35,912 nucleotides of DNA from Melioribacteraceae bacterium (GCA_026983955.1 JALSTB010000151.1:1-35912), one strand, 5' to 3'. Numbered from the stretch's first letter, positions 17,199 through 27,191 are shown. Made by a program: numbers and translations. Notes: generated from the letters alone by a model not told the origin.

Positions 17199-18674
17199 AT
17201 GATTAATACTACTCCAAGAGTCCGTTTTGCCCCGAGTCCCACCGGCTACTTGCACGTCGGCGGACTGAGAACTGCATTGTATAATTATTTGTTCGCCAAA
17301 AACAAAGACGGCGAGATAATATTGAGAATTGAAGACACCGACCGTAACCGCTATGTTGAAGGTGCTGTCGAAAATTTGATCGATACGTTGAATTGGTCTG
17401 GTATAAAATTCGACGAAGGACCTCACGTGGGCGGTAACTACGGTCCTTACTTTCAATCCGAACGTTTGAATATTTATCATAAATATGCCGATGAATTAAT
17501 TGAGAAAGGGAAAGCTTACCGTTGTTTTTGCAGTCCGGAAAGATTACAAAAACTCCGCGAAGAACAGCAACGGTTGAAACTTCCGCAAGTTAAATACGAT
17601 AAGCACTGTTTGAATCTTTCGAAAGAAGAAGTGGAAGAGAAACTATCCGCCGGGGAGAGTTACGTGGTTAGATTGAATGTTGAACCCGGACAAATTGTAA
17701 AAATCGAAGATGTAGTACGCGGAAACGTGGAATTTAACACGGATAACATTGACGATCAAATATTAATTAAAAGCGACGGCTTCCCTACTTACCATCTGGC
17801 TAATGTAGTTGATGATCATCTGATGAAAATCACTCATGTAATTCGTGGAGAAGAATGGCTTTCTTCAACCCCGAAACATGTTCTTCTTTATGATTTTCTT
17901 GGTTGGGAAAAACCCGTTTTTGCACATTTGCCGCTACTGCTTAATCCCGATAAATCCAAATTAAGTAAACGCCAGGGTGATGTTGCCGTTGAAGATTACA
18001 GAAAGAAAGGCTACTTGAAGGAAGCTCTAATCAACTTCGTGGCACTTCTAGGATGGAATGCCGGTGACGATCAAGAGTTTTTCGAAATGGAGGAATTGAT
18101 TCGAAAATTTTCACTTGAGCGTGTGAATAAAGCCGGTGCGGTATTCAACATCGAGAAATTAAATTGGCTGAATGCCGAACACATTAGGCACAAAAACGTT
18201 GATGAACTTTTACCGCTGTTAAAAGAGGAACTGCAAAATTCCAAATTTGCGGATAAATCCTTTAGCGATGAATATTTGAAGCTAGTACTTGAAGCAATGC
18301 ATGAGCGGATTACTTTTGTTAAAGACATTGTTGAAAAAAGTTTTTACTTTTTCGAAAGACCTACGAGTTATGATGAGAAAATAATTAAAAAGCGGTGGAA
18401 AGATGATACTCCGCAGTTGTTGGAAAAGTTGATTGACGAATTTGAAAAACTGGATAATCCAAACAAAGAAGATTTCGAAAAAGCCATGCGCGGATTGGCG
18501 GAATCCCTTGAAATTGGCGTAGGCAAACTGATTCATCCGGTACGCCTAGCTTTATCCGGAGTGGGACAAGGTCCGGGCATTTTCGATTTAATTTTCATTC
18601 TCGGTAAAGAGGAATCAATTGAAAGAATAAAAATTGCAATTCAAAATATTCAATTTGATAAAAAAGATAACTAA
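17199..18674 (+). CDS. gltX: Glutamyl-tRNA synthetase
   Basis: Class I aminoacyl-tRNA synthetase that charges tRNA-Glu with glutamate. The HIGH-type motif is HVGG at residues 19-22 (FAPSPTGYLHVGGLRTALYN). The KMSKS-type loop is KLSKR near residue 252. The anticodon-binding helical C terminus ends with the usual HPVRLALSG. The frame is open to a TTG at 17190, but I chose the ATG at 17199 because the protein then begins MINTTPRVRFAPSP, which is the typical length before the HIGH motif (491 residues in all). The glnS start follows the stop by 3 bp, so both are co-transcribed. The adjacent glnS makes a non-discriminating role for this enzyme unnecessary. Confidence 0.95.
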   Translation: MINTTPRVRFAPSPTGYLHVGGLRTALYNYLFAKNKDGEIILRIEDTDRNRYVEGAVENLIDTLNWSGIKFDEGPHVGGNYGPYFQSERLNIYHKYADELIEKGKAYRCFCSPERLQKLREEQQRLKLPQVKYDKHCLNLSKEEVEEKLSAGESYVVRLNVEPGQIVKIEDVVRGNVEFNTDNIDDQILIKSDGFPTYHLANVVDDHLMKITHVIRGEEWLSSTPKHVLLYDFLGWEKPVFAHLPLLLNPDKSKLSKRQGDVAVEDYRKKGYLKEALINFVALLGWNAGDDQEFFEMEELIRKFSLERVNKAGAVFNIEKLNWLNAEHIRHKNVDELLPLLKEELQNSKFADKSFSDEYLKLVLEAMHERITFVKDIVEKSFYFFERPTSYDEKIIKKRWKDDTPQLLEKLIDEFEKLDNPNKEDFEKAMRGLAESLEIGVGKLIHPVRLALSGVGQGPGIFDLIFILGKEESIERIKIAIQNIQFDKKDN

Positions 18675-18677
18675 ACT

Positions 18678-20357
18678 ATGGAAACTAACGAAAGAAAATA
18701 CTCTAACTTTATTACCGAAATTATTGACGAAGATTTAAAATCCGGGCGGTATAAAAAAGTTCACACCCGGTTCCCGCCGGAACCGAACGGTTTTTTGCAT
18801 ATCGGACATGCAAAATCGATTTGTTTGAATTTCGGACTTGCCGAAGATTACGGTGGTTTGTGCAACTTGCGTTTTGACGATACCAATCCGGAAAAAGAAG
18901 AAGATATTTACGTTAAATCGATTATCGAAGACATAAAGTGGTTAGGGTTTGATTGGGGTGACCGTCTTTATTACGCTTCCGATTACTTTGAACAATTATA
19001 TGAATATGCGGTTCAATTAATTAAAAAAGGAAAAGCTTATGTTGACAGTCTAAGCGCCGAAGAAATCAGCGAATATCGCGGAACACCAACCACCCCCGGA
19101 AAAGAAAGTCCGTACCGTAACAGAACCGTTGAGGAAAATCTCGATTTGTTTGAGCGGATGCGTGCCGGTGAATTCAAGGACGGTGAACACGTATTACGTG
19201 CAAAAATCGATATGGCTTCACCCAATATGAATTTACGTGACCCCGTAATGTACAGAATCAAACATGCGCATCATCACCGTACCGGAAATAAATGGTGCAT
19301 CTATCCAATGTACGATTGGGCACACGGTCAATCCGATTCGATCGAAGGAATTACGCATTCAATCTGTACTTTGGAATTTGAAAACCACAGACCGCTTTAT
19401 AATTGGTTTTTGGATGAGCTCGGGATTCATCATCCTCGTCAAATAGAATTCGCCCGTTTAAATTTAAATTATACTGTAATGAGCAAGCGCAAATTGCTTG
19501 AGCTGGTCGAAAATAATTACGTTGACGGTTGGGACGATCCGCGCATGCCCACACTTTCCGGAATGAGAAGAAGAGGATACACTCCCGAATCAATTAGGAA
19601 TTTTGCCGACCGCGTTGGAGTTGCCAAACGAGACGGAATCATTGATATTGCACTTCTTGAGCATAGTGTGCGGGAGGACTTGAACAAACGGGCTTGGCGC
19701 GTTTTAGCTGTATTGCGACCGTTAAAAATTACAATAACTAACTTCCCTTCCGGTGAAACCGAATGGCTCGATGCAGTCAACAATCCGGAAGACGAATCTT
19801 ACGGAAAAAGAAAAATTCCCTTCTCAAATGAAATTTATATTGAAGAAGGTGATTTTCAAGAGGAACCTCATAAAAAGTTTTACAGACTCGCCCCAGGTCG
19901 CGAAGTACGGTTACGTTACGCTTACATAATTAAATGCGAAGAAGTAATAAAAGACGAAAACGGAAACGTAATTGAATTAAAGTGTACCTACGATCCGGAT
20001 ACAAAAAGCGGAAGCGGGAAAAGTAATAAAAAAGTGAAAGGCACAATTCATTGGGTTTCCGCAAAACACGCAATCGATGCGGAAGTAAGGTTATACGATA
20101 GATTATTCAGTGTGGAAAATCCGGCCGGGGATAAAGAAAAAGACTTTAAAGAATTTATAAACCCAAATTCATTGGAAATTTTACAAAATTGCAAAGTTGA
20201 ACCGGGCTTGGCAGATGCTACATTAGACAAACATTACCAGTTCGAACGTACCGGTTACTTTTATTTGGATTCCAAATATTCTACAAAAGAAAAACCGGTA
20301 TTTAACAGAACGGTTTCGTTAAGAGATACTTGGGCAAAAATCGCAAAGAAAAAATAA
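18678..20357 (+). CDS. glnS: Glutaminyl-tRNA synthetase
   Basis: Class I synthetase that charges tRNA-Gln directly. It has HIGH in [16 protein letters not shown] near residues 32-47, MSKR at 268-271, and the two C-terminal beta-barrel anticodon-binding domains expected in 559 residues. Many bacteria lack this enzyme and make Gln-tRNA through GatCAB; its presence beside gltX means direct charging. The order gltX-glnS with a 3-bp spacer suggests balanced expression of the two related enzymes. High confidence. Confidence 0.96.
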   Translation: METNERKYSNFITEIIDEDLKSGRYKKVHTRFPPEPNGFLHIGHAKSICLNFGLAEDYGGLCNLRFDDTNPEKEEDIYVKSIIEDIKWLGFDWGDRLYYASDYFEQLYEYAVQLIKKGKAYVDSLSAEEISEYRGTPTTPGKESPYRNRTVEENLDLFERMRAGEFKDGEHVLRAKIDMASPNMNLRDPVMYRIKHAHHHRTGNKWCIYPMYDWAHGQSDSIEGITHSICTLEFENHRPLYNWFLDELGIHHPRQIEFARLNLNYTVMSKRKLLELVENNYVDGWDDPRMPTLSGMRRRGYTPESIRNFADRVGVAKRDGIIDIALLEHSVREDLNKRAWRVLAVLRPLKITITNFPSGETEWLDAVNNPEDESYGKRKIPFSNEIYIEEGDFQEEPHKKFYRLAPGREVRLRYAYIIKCEEVIKDENGNVIELKCTYDPDTKSGSGKSNKKVKGTIHWVSAKHAIDAEVRLYDRLFSVENPAGDKEKDFKEFINPNSLEILQNCKVEPGLADATLDKHYQFERTGYFYLDSKYSTKEKPVFNRTVSLRDTWAKIAKKK

Positions 20358-20596
20358 TTGTTTTTATTACGGTAGATAAACAATGTAGTCTACACAATAA
20401 CTTCGTTCCCTTACAGTTCGCAACCGGTATTGAAATATCAAACTAGTGATTATTATAACTTTCCGTTTTCACTTGGGTTTTTATCATATTAGTTTTCAAT
20501 TTGAAAGTTTTGTGTAAATCCGTAAATTAATTGAAGAAATATTTACTTTACTTCCCCCACAAAATTATTATTTTAACTTTAATAAGGATAAGTTAA

Positions 20597-22090
20597 ATGA
20601 AAAGAATTATAACAATTATGATGATTTCATTTTCCGCTTTTTATATGACCGCTCCAATTTTTGCGCAGTCCGGTAAACCGCAATACGAAATCAGAACAAT
20701 GAGAGCCGATACTTTGTTGGGAATAATTAAAATTGAACTTTTTCCGGCAATAGCTCCGTTGCATTCGGCATATTTTGACAGTTTGGTAACAATTAACTTT
20801 TATGATTCAACCGCATTTCACCGGGTAGTGCCGGGTTTTGTTATCCAAGGTGGTGATCCGAATTCCAAACATGGTCCGCGCGACACTTGGGGTTTGGGTG
20901 ATTCTTCACAAGCTACAATTCCCGCCGAATTTTCCGGAGTTTCGCACCAACGCGGAATAATAGGTGCGGCAAGGGATGAAGACATAAACAGTGCCAATTC
21001 ACAATTTTATATAAACCTTGATAACAATGATTTCCTTGATTGGAATTACACTGCATACGGTCAAGTTTTGGAAGGAATGGATGTAGTTGATTTTATTTCC
21101 CTCGTTCCACGCGATGCTAACGATAATCCCATAGAAAAAATTGAAATGTTTATTACTAAAACCGGCTTCACAAATGATACCCCTTACGTGCCTGTATTAA
21201 CTTATCCGGCAAACGGCGAAGTTGGAATATTGGCTTTGGATACATTAAAATGGCAACAGGTAGATGGAGCAGTAATGTACACTTTGCAAATATCCAAAAC
21301 CGCAAGTTTCGATTCATTGTACCTTGAAAAAGAAGTTGGTTTCAATTTTTATCATCTGAGGGAATTGGAACTGGGCAATGTGGATTTTTACTGGAGGGTA
21401 AATGCAAATAACGGTGGTAACGAAAGTCAATATTCCGGAACCGGGCATTTTGTTTCTTCGATTGAAGCTCCCGTTTTAATTTCACCCGCTAAAAACGATA
21501 CCGTTCCGGTTACCCCCGAATTTGAATGGACGGCTGTTAACGGTGCAACAAAATACAGACTGCAAATTTCCCGTTCCCCTTTGTTTCAAGAAAGATATAT
21601 CGTTTACGATGTTGACACAATAACAACAACCAAACATACTTCAGCTGAACTTGAAGGAGGAAAAAGTCATTATTGGAGAGTATTCAGCATGACGGACGGG
21701 TACCAAGGTCCTTCGTCGGAATCCAAAAGATTTATTACCGAAAAAGTTACCGGCATAAAGGACAATGAAAAAACAGAGTTTAATTTTACATTGTTGCAAA
21801 ACTATCCGAATCCGTTTAACCCTAGCACAACAATAAAATACACTATTCCGGAGCTTTATAATTCTCCTTCTCATGATGTTGCGAACTCATCATTCCTGGT
21901 TACTTTGAAAATATACGATGTACTTGGCAGGAATGTAGCAACCCTGGTAAATGAAAAACAAACTCCGGGAACGTATCAAGTGGTGTTTGATGCAAACTCC
22001 GTTCAGGGCACATTACAAAGCGGAATTTATTTTTACCGGATAACTGCCGGGAAATACTCACAAACCCGCAAAATGTTGTTATTAAAATAA
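20597..22090 (+). CDS. Secreted cyclophilin-type PPIase with two Fn3-like domains and a T9SS sorting tail
   Basis: 497 residues with a signal peptide (to about IFAQ, residues 1-24). The cyclophilin domain lies at about 30-195, with FHRVVPGFVIQGGDP, SQFYI and the helix around YGQVLEGMDVVD. Two related beta-sandwich units of the Fn3 or Ig type follow (about 200-290 and 295-385), each with a VDGAxxYxLQISK- or VNGATKYRLQIS-like strand and a YWRV motif. The tail from about 395 is a type A T9SS C-terminal domain: LLQNYPNPFNPSTTIKYTIP, IYDVLGRNVATLV and SGIYFYRI, ending KMLLLK. It should be exported by Sec and then T9SS and either released or surface-attached. Cyclophilins catalyse prolyl cis-trans isomerisation. 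RBS-like AAGGATAAG precedes the start. A likely job is folding of other secreted proteins (inferred). Confidence 0.9.
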   Translation: MKRIITIMMISFSAFYMTAPIFAQSGKPQYEIRTMRADTLLGIIKIELFPAIAPLHSAYFDSLVTINFYDSTAFHRVVPGFVIQGGDPNSKHGPRDTWGLGDSSQATIPAEFSGVSHQRGIIGAARDEDINSANSQFYINLDNNDFLDWNYTAYGQVLEGMDVVDFISLVPRDANDNPIEKIEMFITKTGFTNDTPYVPVLTYPANGEVGILALDTLKWQQVDGAVMYTLQISKTASFDSLYLEKEVGFNFYHLRELELGNVDFYWRVNANNGGNESQYSGTGHFVSSIEAPVLISPAKNDTVPVTPEFEWTAVNGATKYRLQISRSPLFQERYIVYDVDTITTTKHTSAELEGGKSHYWRVFSMTDGYQGPSSESKRFITEKVTGIKDNEKTEFNFTLLQNYPNPFNPSTTIKYTIPELYNSPSHDVANSSFLVTLKIYDVLGRNVATLVNEKQTPGTYQVVFDANSVQGTLQSGIYFYRITAGKYSQTRKMLLLK

Positions 22091-22312
22091 ATTATACTTG
22101 AACCGTTGGTTTTGAGATAATAAACTTATAGTTAGAAAAATTCTCTTAGTAAAACAAACCGAACAAAAGCGGAGACGGTTGAATTAAAACATTGAAATAT
22201 TTGTTCTGCTGTAAATCAAAAATTTATCAACAACAAAAAAAATAGATGAAACAATTTTAGTGCTTGAATGTAACAAAAATTAAATATAATTTTACACACT
22301 GAAATTTTGAGT

Positions 22313-22396
22313 GCCGAAGTGGCGGAACTGGTAGACGCGCATGACTCAAAATCATGTGTCTGCAAAGACGTGCCGGTTCGAGTCCGGCCTTCGGTA
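22313..22396 (+). tRNA. tRNA-Leu (anticodon CAA)
   Basis: Folds as a class II tRNA. The acceptor stem GCCGAAG pairs with CTTCGGT (G1-U72 wobble). The D-arm region is GGCGGAACTGGTAGACGCGC. The anticodon stem CATGA/TCATG closes a 7-nt loop CTCAAAA, giving anticodon CAA (codon UUG). A long variable arm (TGTCTGCAAAGACG) and the T-arm GCCGG-TTCGAGT-CCGGC follow. The discriminator is A, and CCA is not encoded. Confidence 0.96.
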
Positions 22397-22400
22397 CAAG

Positions 22401-22430
22401 AAACCCAACTTAAAGTTGGGTTTTATTTTT
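22401..22430 (+). terminator. Intrinsic terminator after tRNA-Leu
   Basis: Stem AAACCCAAC (22401-22409) pairs with GTTGGGTTT (22415-22423), with a 5-nt loop TTAAA, followed by TATTTTTT. It begins 4 nt after the tRNA discriminator base. It also abuts the stop of the minus-strand symporter gene, but on that strand the tail (CTTG after the stem) is poor. Confidence 0.9.
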
Positions 22431-23827
22431 TAAATCCTTTTTTTAATTTTGTTACGCAAACCCGCCAAATGAATAATTAATGCTCCCGCCAAGCCTGCAA
22501 TCATCGGTTCTATAAATTTCAATCCGCTTTCTTCAGGTATTTGCTCCCTTATGAAAAACCAAGCAAAACTGATAAAAACACCGGAAATAAGCTCTAAAAC
22601 CGCATATTTTTCGCTGATTTTAAATTCCGGATAGTATGCTCCCAAAATCAATAAAATTATTCCCGGGATAAGTATGCTCCCGATAATGTACCATAATTGA
22701 ATTATTGATTGCACGTAATAAGCTAGCGGAATGGAAATAAGAACCGTTAAAATCAAACCGTATTTTGTATATTTAACCAATGCGGCTTCACCGGAATTCC
22801 GTTTAAGTTTAAAAACAAAATCCCTTCCGAAAGTGGTAGCACTAAGGAACAAAAAACTGTTCAAGGTGGATAAAATGGTTGCAAACAATGCGGCATAGAA
22901 GATTCCTTTAATTCCAGGCGATAATAATTTTTCCGCCAAAAGCGGAAATGCATATATCGGATTTTCCAGATCAGGCAGCGCAGCCCTACTGTATAATCCC
23001 GTTGCAGTTGTAAGAAAATCGAATGCAGCCCAGAAAAAAACAGAAATTATTAATCCGTACATTGCAACTTTTCCGTTTTTTGCCGCATAACATCTTTGAT
23101 GAAAACCCGGATCGGTAAAAGTCCACAATGCAATCAAAAACCAAACAATTACAAATGTTATCGATGTATTACCAGTTAAAGTAAGATGGGCGGGCGGAAC
23201 ATTCCGTTTGATAAATTCCCAACTTCCCAAGTCGTTTTGAGCAACGATGAAAATAATTATGAATCCGGCGAACATAACAAAAAATTCAAGTGCATCGGTG
23301 TAAATATCCGATTTGTATCCGCCTTTAAACAAATAGACCGACGACAGCAAAACACCAATCACAATTGCGTGTAAAAGCGGAATGTCAAAAATCAGAACAA
23401 ATAAATTGGCAATCATTAGTACGTAAGGTGCGGGCGTTACCAGAAGGAAAATGATTACGGCGGAAATTAAACCGGTTTTTCTTCCATATACTTTTTCCAA
23501 CTTGTCCGGGATAGTGTAAAGTTCCGATTCACGAATTTTCTTTGCAAAAAATATTGCAAACAAAATTGCAAAAACGTAATAAGGAAAACCTTGTGTGAAC
23601 CAGCTGACAATTCCGTAACGGTAAGTAAATTCACCAACCCCCAAAATTCCACCATACCACGTGGATACATTGGTCAGTACGAATAAAAACAGCCCAACCT
23701 TTCTGCCGGAAAGTAAATAATCCGCTGCCGACTCTTTATCTTCCCCTTTTGCCAGAAAACCTGTTAAAAGAACTGCGGCAAAAAAGAAAACCAGAACAAT
23801 AATATCCCAAACATCAAATGTAATCAT
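22430..23827 (-). CDS. SSS-family sodium:solute symporter, candidate thiamine or thiamine-precursor transporter
   Basis: Inner-membrane symporter of about 465 residues with 12-14 hydrophobic segments and SSS-family features (LLSGRKVGLFLFVLTNVSTWYGG region, then a long loop before the later helices). The frame is open to an ATG at 23872, but I prefer the ATG at 23827 (MITFDVWDIIV). It lies within the end of the kinase gene, a 14-bp overlap, and begins right at the first membrane segment. It is the third gene of the TPP-riboswitch operon. In known Bacteroidota thiamine operons the inner-membrane carrier is usually PnuT. An SSS-family protein (ThiV) has been proposed for this role in other groups. 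Thiamine or HMP uptake is therefore an inference from context. Confidence 0.75.
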   Translation of the reverse strand: MITFDVWDIIVLVFFFAAVLLTGFLAKGEDKESAADYLLSGRKVGLFLFVLTNVSTWYGGILGVGEFTYRYGIVSWFTQGFPYYVFAILFAIFFAKKIRESELYTIPDKLEKVYGRKTGLISAVIIFLLVTPAPYVLMIANLFVLIFDIPLLHAIVIGVLLSSVYLFKGGYKSDIYTDALEFFVMFAGFIIIFIVAQNDLGSWEFIKRNVPPAHLTLTGNTSITFVIVWFLIALWTFTDPGFHQRCYAAKNGKVAMYGLIISVFFWAAFDFLTTATGLYSRAALPDLENPIYAFPLLAEKLLSPGIKGIFYAALFATILSTLNSFLFLSATTFGRDFVFKLKRNSGEAALVKYTKYGLILTVLISIPLAYYVQSIIQLWYIIGSILIPGIILLILGAYYPEFKISEKYAVLELISGVFISFAWFFIREQIPEESGLKFIEPMIAGLAGALIIHLAGLRNKIKKRI

Positions 23828-24467
23828 TTGCTTTAACGGCTTCGATGGAACGGATGACAAACATCTTTCCACCGGTAATTTTTAATTCCACTGTATCGCC
23901 TGTAGCAACATTACTTGTACTTTCCTTCATCCCGAAAGGTAATGATACATTAGGCAGTTGGTATTTCAAACCTTTGGATGTAACTTTGGTTTTTTCATCA
24001 AAACCATAAATGGAAATTATTTCGCCGGGACTTGTTTTAAGCTCCACTTTGCCCGAATATGCAGCCAGATATGATCTTTCGTGAATTATGGCAACATGAA
24101 TTTTATCGTAATACTTTAATACAATCCCCAAATTACAGAACGAATGGTCTAACCGGTTACCGGTTGCTCCAAGCAATACCGCATGAGTAAATTTTTTTTT
24201 GATTGCAAATTTCAGGCATTTTTCCACATCCGTATCGGTTTGCCTTTTAATGTGAATTATTTCGGAGGATTTCTTGAATTTTGAAAGCGCTTCGTCACTT
24301 ATGGAATCCATGTCGCCTACAATAAAATCGGGTACAATATTCATATCGTAAAGTGAATTGGCGCCACCGTCCGCAGCTAATAAGGTCTTATAACATCTAA
24401 TTTTCAGATAAGCGATATCCGACCTTCTCGGCGGAGAACCGTTTGCTACAATAATGCATTTCTTCAT
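23814..24467 (-). CDS. thiN: Thiamine pyrophosphokinase
   Basis: Cytosolic enzyme that makes thiamine pyrophosphate from thiamine and ATP. The 217 residues carry the family motifs AADGGANSLYD, PDFIVGDMDSIS, QTDTDVEKCL and GATGNRLDHSFCNL, and the C-terminal thiamine-binding part includes KGLKYQLPN and STSNVATGD. It is the middle gene of the operon, 27 bp after the TonB-dependent receptor, and it overlaps the symporter start by 14 bp. Together they fit uptake and trapping of external thiamine. Expression should fall when TPP is plentiful because of the upstream riboswitch. Confidence 0.93.
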   Translation of the reverse strand: MKKCIIVANGSPPRRSDIAYLKIRCYKTLLAADGGANSLYDMNIVPDFIVGDMDSISDEALSKFKKSSEIIHIKRQTDTDVEKCLKFAIKKKFTHAVLLGATGNRLDHSFCNLGIVLKYYDKIHVAIIHERSYLAAYSGKVELKTSPGEIISIYGFDEKTKVTSKGLKYQLPNVSLPFGMKESTSNVATGDTVELKITGGKMFVIRSIEAVKANDYI

Positions 24468-24494
24468 TTTGTTACTCTCTTTTATTCGATGGTA

Positions 24495-26996
24495 TTAAAA
24501 GCCCAATCTAACTCCGGCTAAGAAATTCCTTTCTGCTGCCGGGAAAAATTCTCCGCCGATTGCATAAGCCGCATACAAATTATCAAAAATATTGTTTACT
24601 TGTAAGAACAACTTCATCTTTTTAAGAAACGAATTCAACTCGATTTCGTATGAAGCGTGCAAGTTAACCACAAAGTAGGATTCCACTTTGTTATCGGAAT
24701 AAGGAACAAATGACGGATATTTTACCAAGTATTCTTTTAAGTTTTCATCATAATTATCGGAATAGAACGAACCTACGTATTTAGCAAATAATTTTGTTTG
24801 TAAATTTTTAACTTTAAATTTCAATATTGTGTTGAATATAAAATCGGGGAAACCGCTGATTCTATTACCCGATAAATCGAGTGCAGTAACCACTTTATCC
24901 CCGTTTTGATTTTTATATTTTATATACGTATTGCCGGTTTGAATATAATTTTTACTGTAAGAACCGTTTAATATCAATTCAAAATTTGGAGAATATTTAT
25001 AGTTTGCAGTAAATTCCAATCCGCTATGAATTGTTTTTTCCATGTTGCCGGTAACCGGCTGACCGAATCTGTCCACTTGCCCTTTCTTAACTATTTCATT
25101 ATCAAACAGCATAAAGAAAGCGTTAAGTCCGAAATTCAAATTATCGCCTGCAAAATTTACTCCCGTTTCCAAATCGTTCATTGTTTCCGGTTGAACAAGC
25201 GGTTCATCATAATTGTATGTGCCGTCCGGATTCAACTTAAATTGCGGAACTTCACCCAAATTGGATTCACCCGCATCATAATAATTTTTCAACCGCGGTT
25301 CGCGCATAACACGTGCAAAAGACAGGTATGAACTGAATTGCGGATTGAACTTATAATTTAAACCTAAGCGTGGATTTACGTACAAGCCGCTTATGGTAAA
25401 ATTGTTCCCAACATATTTTTCGTTGAATAATTTGTATTTGTGATAAGCTAATTGTACTTCACCAAGTAAACTCAATTTTTCAGAGAAATTATAGTTTTCA
25501 TTTACAAAGAAATTGACAATATCTTTTCCACCTTGATAAAAATAAAATTTGTAATCAGCAGGAACACCGGCTGGAATATTTTCCGCATAGTTTATACTAC
25601 CCCAATGAACCGATTCATGTTTTCTGAATTCACCACCAACAATTAAATTACCGTTAATGTGTTTTATACTTAATCTCGGAATCCAACCCCATTGTGTATT
25701 TTCAACCATAGCCCTAATTAGTGCATTGGTCGGGTTTGCAGTTGAATCGTATCCGTTAGCTTTCAACCGGAAAAAATCGTCGTAATAAACCGACCACGAA
25801 CCGTCGTAATCGAAAAATCCTTTTCCGATAACTAAAAACAGAGCTGAATTAAAAGTAATATTTTTATTTAATTTTAAATCATTTAATAATTCAAAATGGG
25901 GTTGTGAAAAGTTTTCTATTTCCACCGGTCGTCTGTAAACCTTGTAAAAATATTGTTTATCGTCCGCTTCCCAATAAGAAAGGTTTTCCCTTCGCAGTAT
26001 TTTATCTTTAATTGTGAATTTGGGCAAACCTGTGTATGTTAAACCGTCGGCAATCGGTCCGCCGTAAAAGTTAAGTTGGGTTGTTAAATTCTCGTCGTAA
26101 CGGACGGCTGAAACGTGATAACTGTTGAAATTCACCCAGCTTAAATTTCTGTATCCGCTGCTAAGGATTTTGGATAGTTTGACGTAAACGGAATATTTGT
26201 TATTAACTAATCCGGATGAGAATATTGCACTGTATTTTCTTGTATTATAACTTCCCAAACTAAGTGAAACATCGAACATCGGTCTGTAAGAAAAAACGGA
26301 AGTAATTATGTTAATGGAACCGCCGATTGAGGGATATCCGATTACCCCGCCGCCGGCACCTCGTTGCACTTGAATAAATTCGGTGCTTTCAAGCAGATCG
26401 GGCATGTCCAACCAGTAAACATTATGGTCTTCGGGGTCGTTCTGCGGAATTCCGTTTACCGAGACCGAAATTCTTCGCTGGTCAAATCCTCTTATGCTCA
26501 AATAATTGTAACCGATTCCGTTTCCGGCTTCGGAGTAAAATGTAGTGGATGGCAAATACGATAAGAATTCCGGTAAATCTTGATTTACATAGGTTTCGTC
26601 AATCTCTTTCCTGTTAATTTTTGAAAATGCAACCGGTGAGGTTCCGGTTTTCCCTATTGCTCCTTCCACAAGCACGGTTTGACTTTTTAATAGATTGCGC
26701 TTGAGCCGGAAAGTTTTGGTTTCACCTTGTTTAAATTCGGATACCGGCACACGCAATGAATTGAACCCCAAATAACTGATTACAAGGATTTTATTTCCGA
26801 ACTTTTTGGGATTGATTTCAAAATAAAACTTCCCTTCTTCATCAGTCGTGGTTCCGATAAGTGTATTTTCAAGGAAAACATTTGCTAAGAAAAGTGGTTC
26901 TCCGGTTTGGTCGTCAATCACCTTTCCGGAAATTTTAATCGACTGAGCGTTTATTTGAAATGCAAGAATTAACAAAAAAAAGATTAAGCGTTTCAT
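24495..26996 (-). CDS. TonB-dependent outer-membrane receptor, probable thiamine receptor
   Basis: 833 residues. A signal peptide (to QINAQ, residues 1-18) is followed by a carboxypeptidase-regulatory-like beta domain at 21-105 (KISGKVIDDQTGEPLFLANVFLENT), a plug domain at about 115-230 (SYLPSTTFYSE, GVIGYPSIGGSINI) and a 22-strand barrel region to the C-terminal aromatic residue (GVRLGF). It brings a ligand across the outer membrane using TonB energy. The TPP riboswitch 77 bp before its start codon and the thiamine kinase that follows identify the ligand as thiamine or a thiamine phosphate, as for the Omr1/OmtA group in Bacteroidota. The family call is firm; the ligand call rests on regulation. 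Confidence 0.9.
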   Translation of the reverse strand: MKRLIFFLLILAFQINAQSIKISGKVIDDQTGEPLFLANVFLENTLIGTTTDEEGKFYFEINPKKFGNKILVISYLGFNSLRVPVSEFKQGETKTFRLKRNLLKSQTVLVEGAIGKTGTSPVAFSKINRKEIDETYVNQDLPEFLSYLPSTTFYSEAGNGIGYNYLSIRGFDQRRISVSVNGIPQNDPEDHNVYWLDMPDLLESTEFIQVQRGAGGGVIGYPSIGGSINIITSVFSYRPMFDVSLSLGSYNTRKYSAIFSSGLVNNKYSVYVKLSKILSSGYRNLSWVNFNSYHVSAVRYDENLTTQLNFYGGPIADGLTYTGLPKFTIKDKILRRENLSYWEADDKQYFYKVYRRPVEIENFSQPHFELLNDLKLNKNITFNSALFLVIGKGFFDYDGSWSVYYDDFFRLKANGYDSTANPTNALIRAMVENTQWGWIPRLSIKHINGNLIVGGEFRKHESVHWGSINYAENIPAGVPADYKFYFYQGGKDIVNFFVNENYNFSEKLSLLGEVQLAYHKYKLFNEKYVGNNFTISGLYVNPRLGLNYKFNPQFSSYLSFARVMREPRLKNYYDAGESNLGEVPQFKLNPDGTYNYDEPLVQPETMNDLETGVNFAGDNLNFGLNAFFMLFDNEIVKKGQVDRFGQPVTGNMEKTIHSGLEFTANYKYSPNFELILNGSYSKNYIQTGNTYIKYKNQNGDKVVTALDLSGNRISGFPDFIFNTILKFKVKNLQTKLFAKYVGSFYSDNYDENLKEYLVKYPSFVPYSDNKVESYFVVNLHASYEIELNSFLKKMKLFLQVNNIFDNLYAAYAIGGEFFPAAERNFLAGVRLGF

Positions 26997-27020
26997 GGTA
27001 CGTCCCTTTCCATATAAATT

Positions 27021-27048
27021 AAAAAAACCGTTTCGTAAGGAAACGGTT
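27021..27048 (-). terminator. Attenuator terminator of the TPP riboswitch operon
   Basis: On the minus strand a 9-bp perfect stem (AACCGTTTC with GAAACGGTT, plus 27040-27048 and 27026-27034) has a 5-nt loop CTTAC and is followed by TTTTT. It lies 25-52 bp before the receptor start codon, downstream of the riboswitch. Its 5' arm can instead pair with GGAAACGG at the 3' end of the riboswitch, which would prevent termination. Confidence 0.9.
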
Positions 27049-27072
27049 GAAACACTTAATCTGCTTACTGTT

Positions 27073-27155
<83 letters not shown>

Positions 27156-27160
27156 TAATG

Positions 27161-27187
27161 ATTTTAATGTAAAATTAACAAAAGCAA
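27161..27187 (-). promoter_or_regulatory. Possible promoter for the thiamine operon
   Basis: On the minus strand TTGCTT (plus 27182-27187) and TAAAAT (plus 27161-27166) lie 15 bp apart, just ahead of the riboswitch. Transcription would begin near 27155, at the P1 stem. The spacing is shorter than ideal, so the call rests mainly on position. Confidence 0.35.
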
Positions 27188-27191
27188 AGAA

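Noticed and set aside
23828..23872. Longer N terminus of the SSS symporter
   Set aside because: The extra 15 residues lie further inside the thiamine kinase gene and are not like an SSS N terminus.
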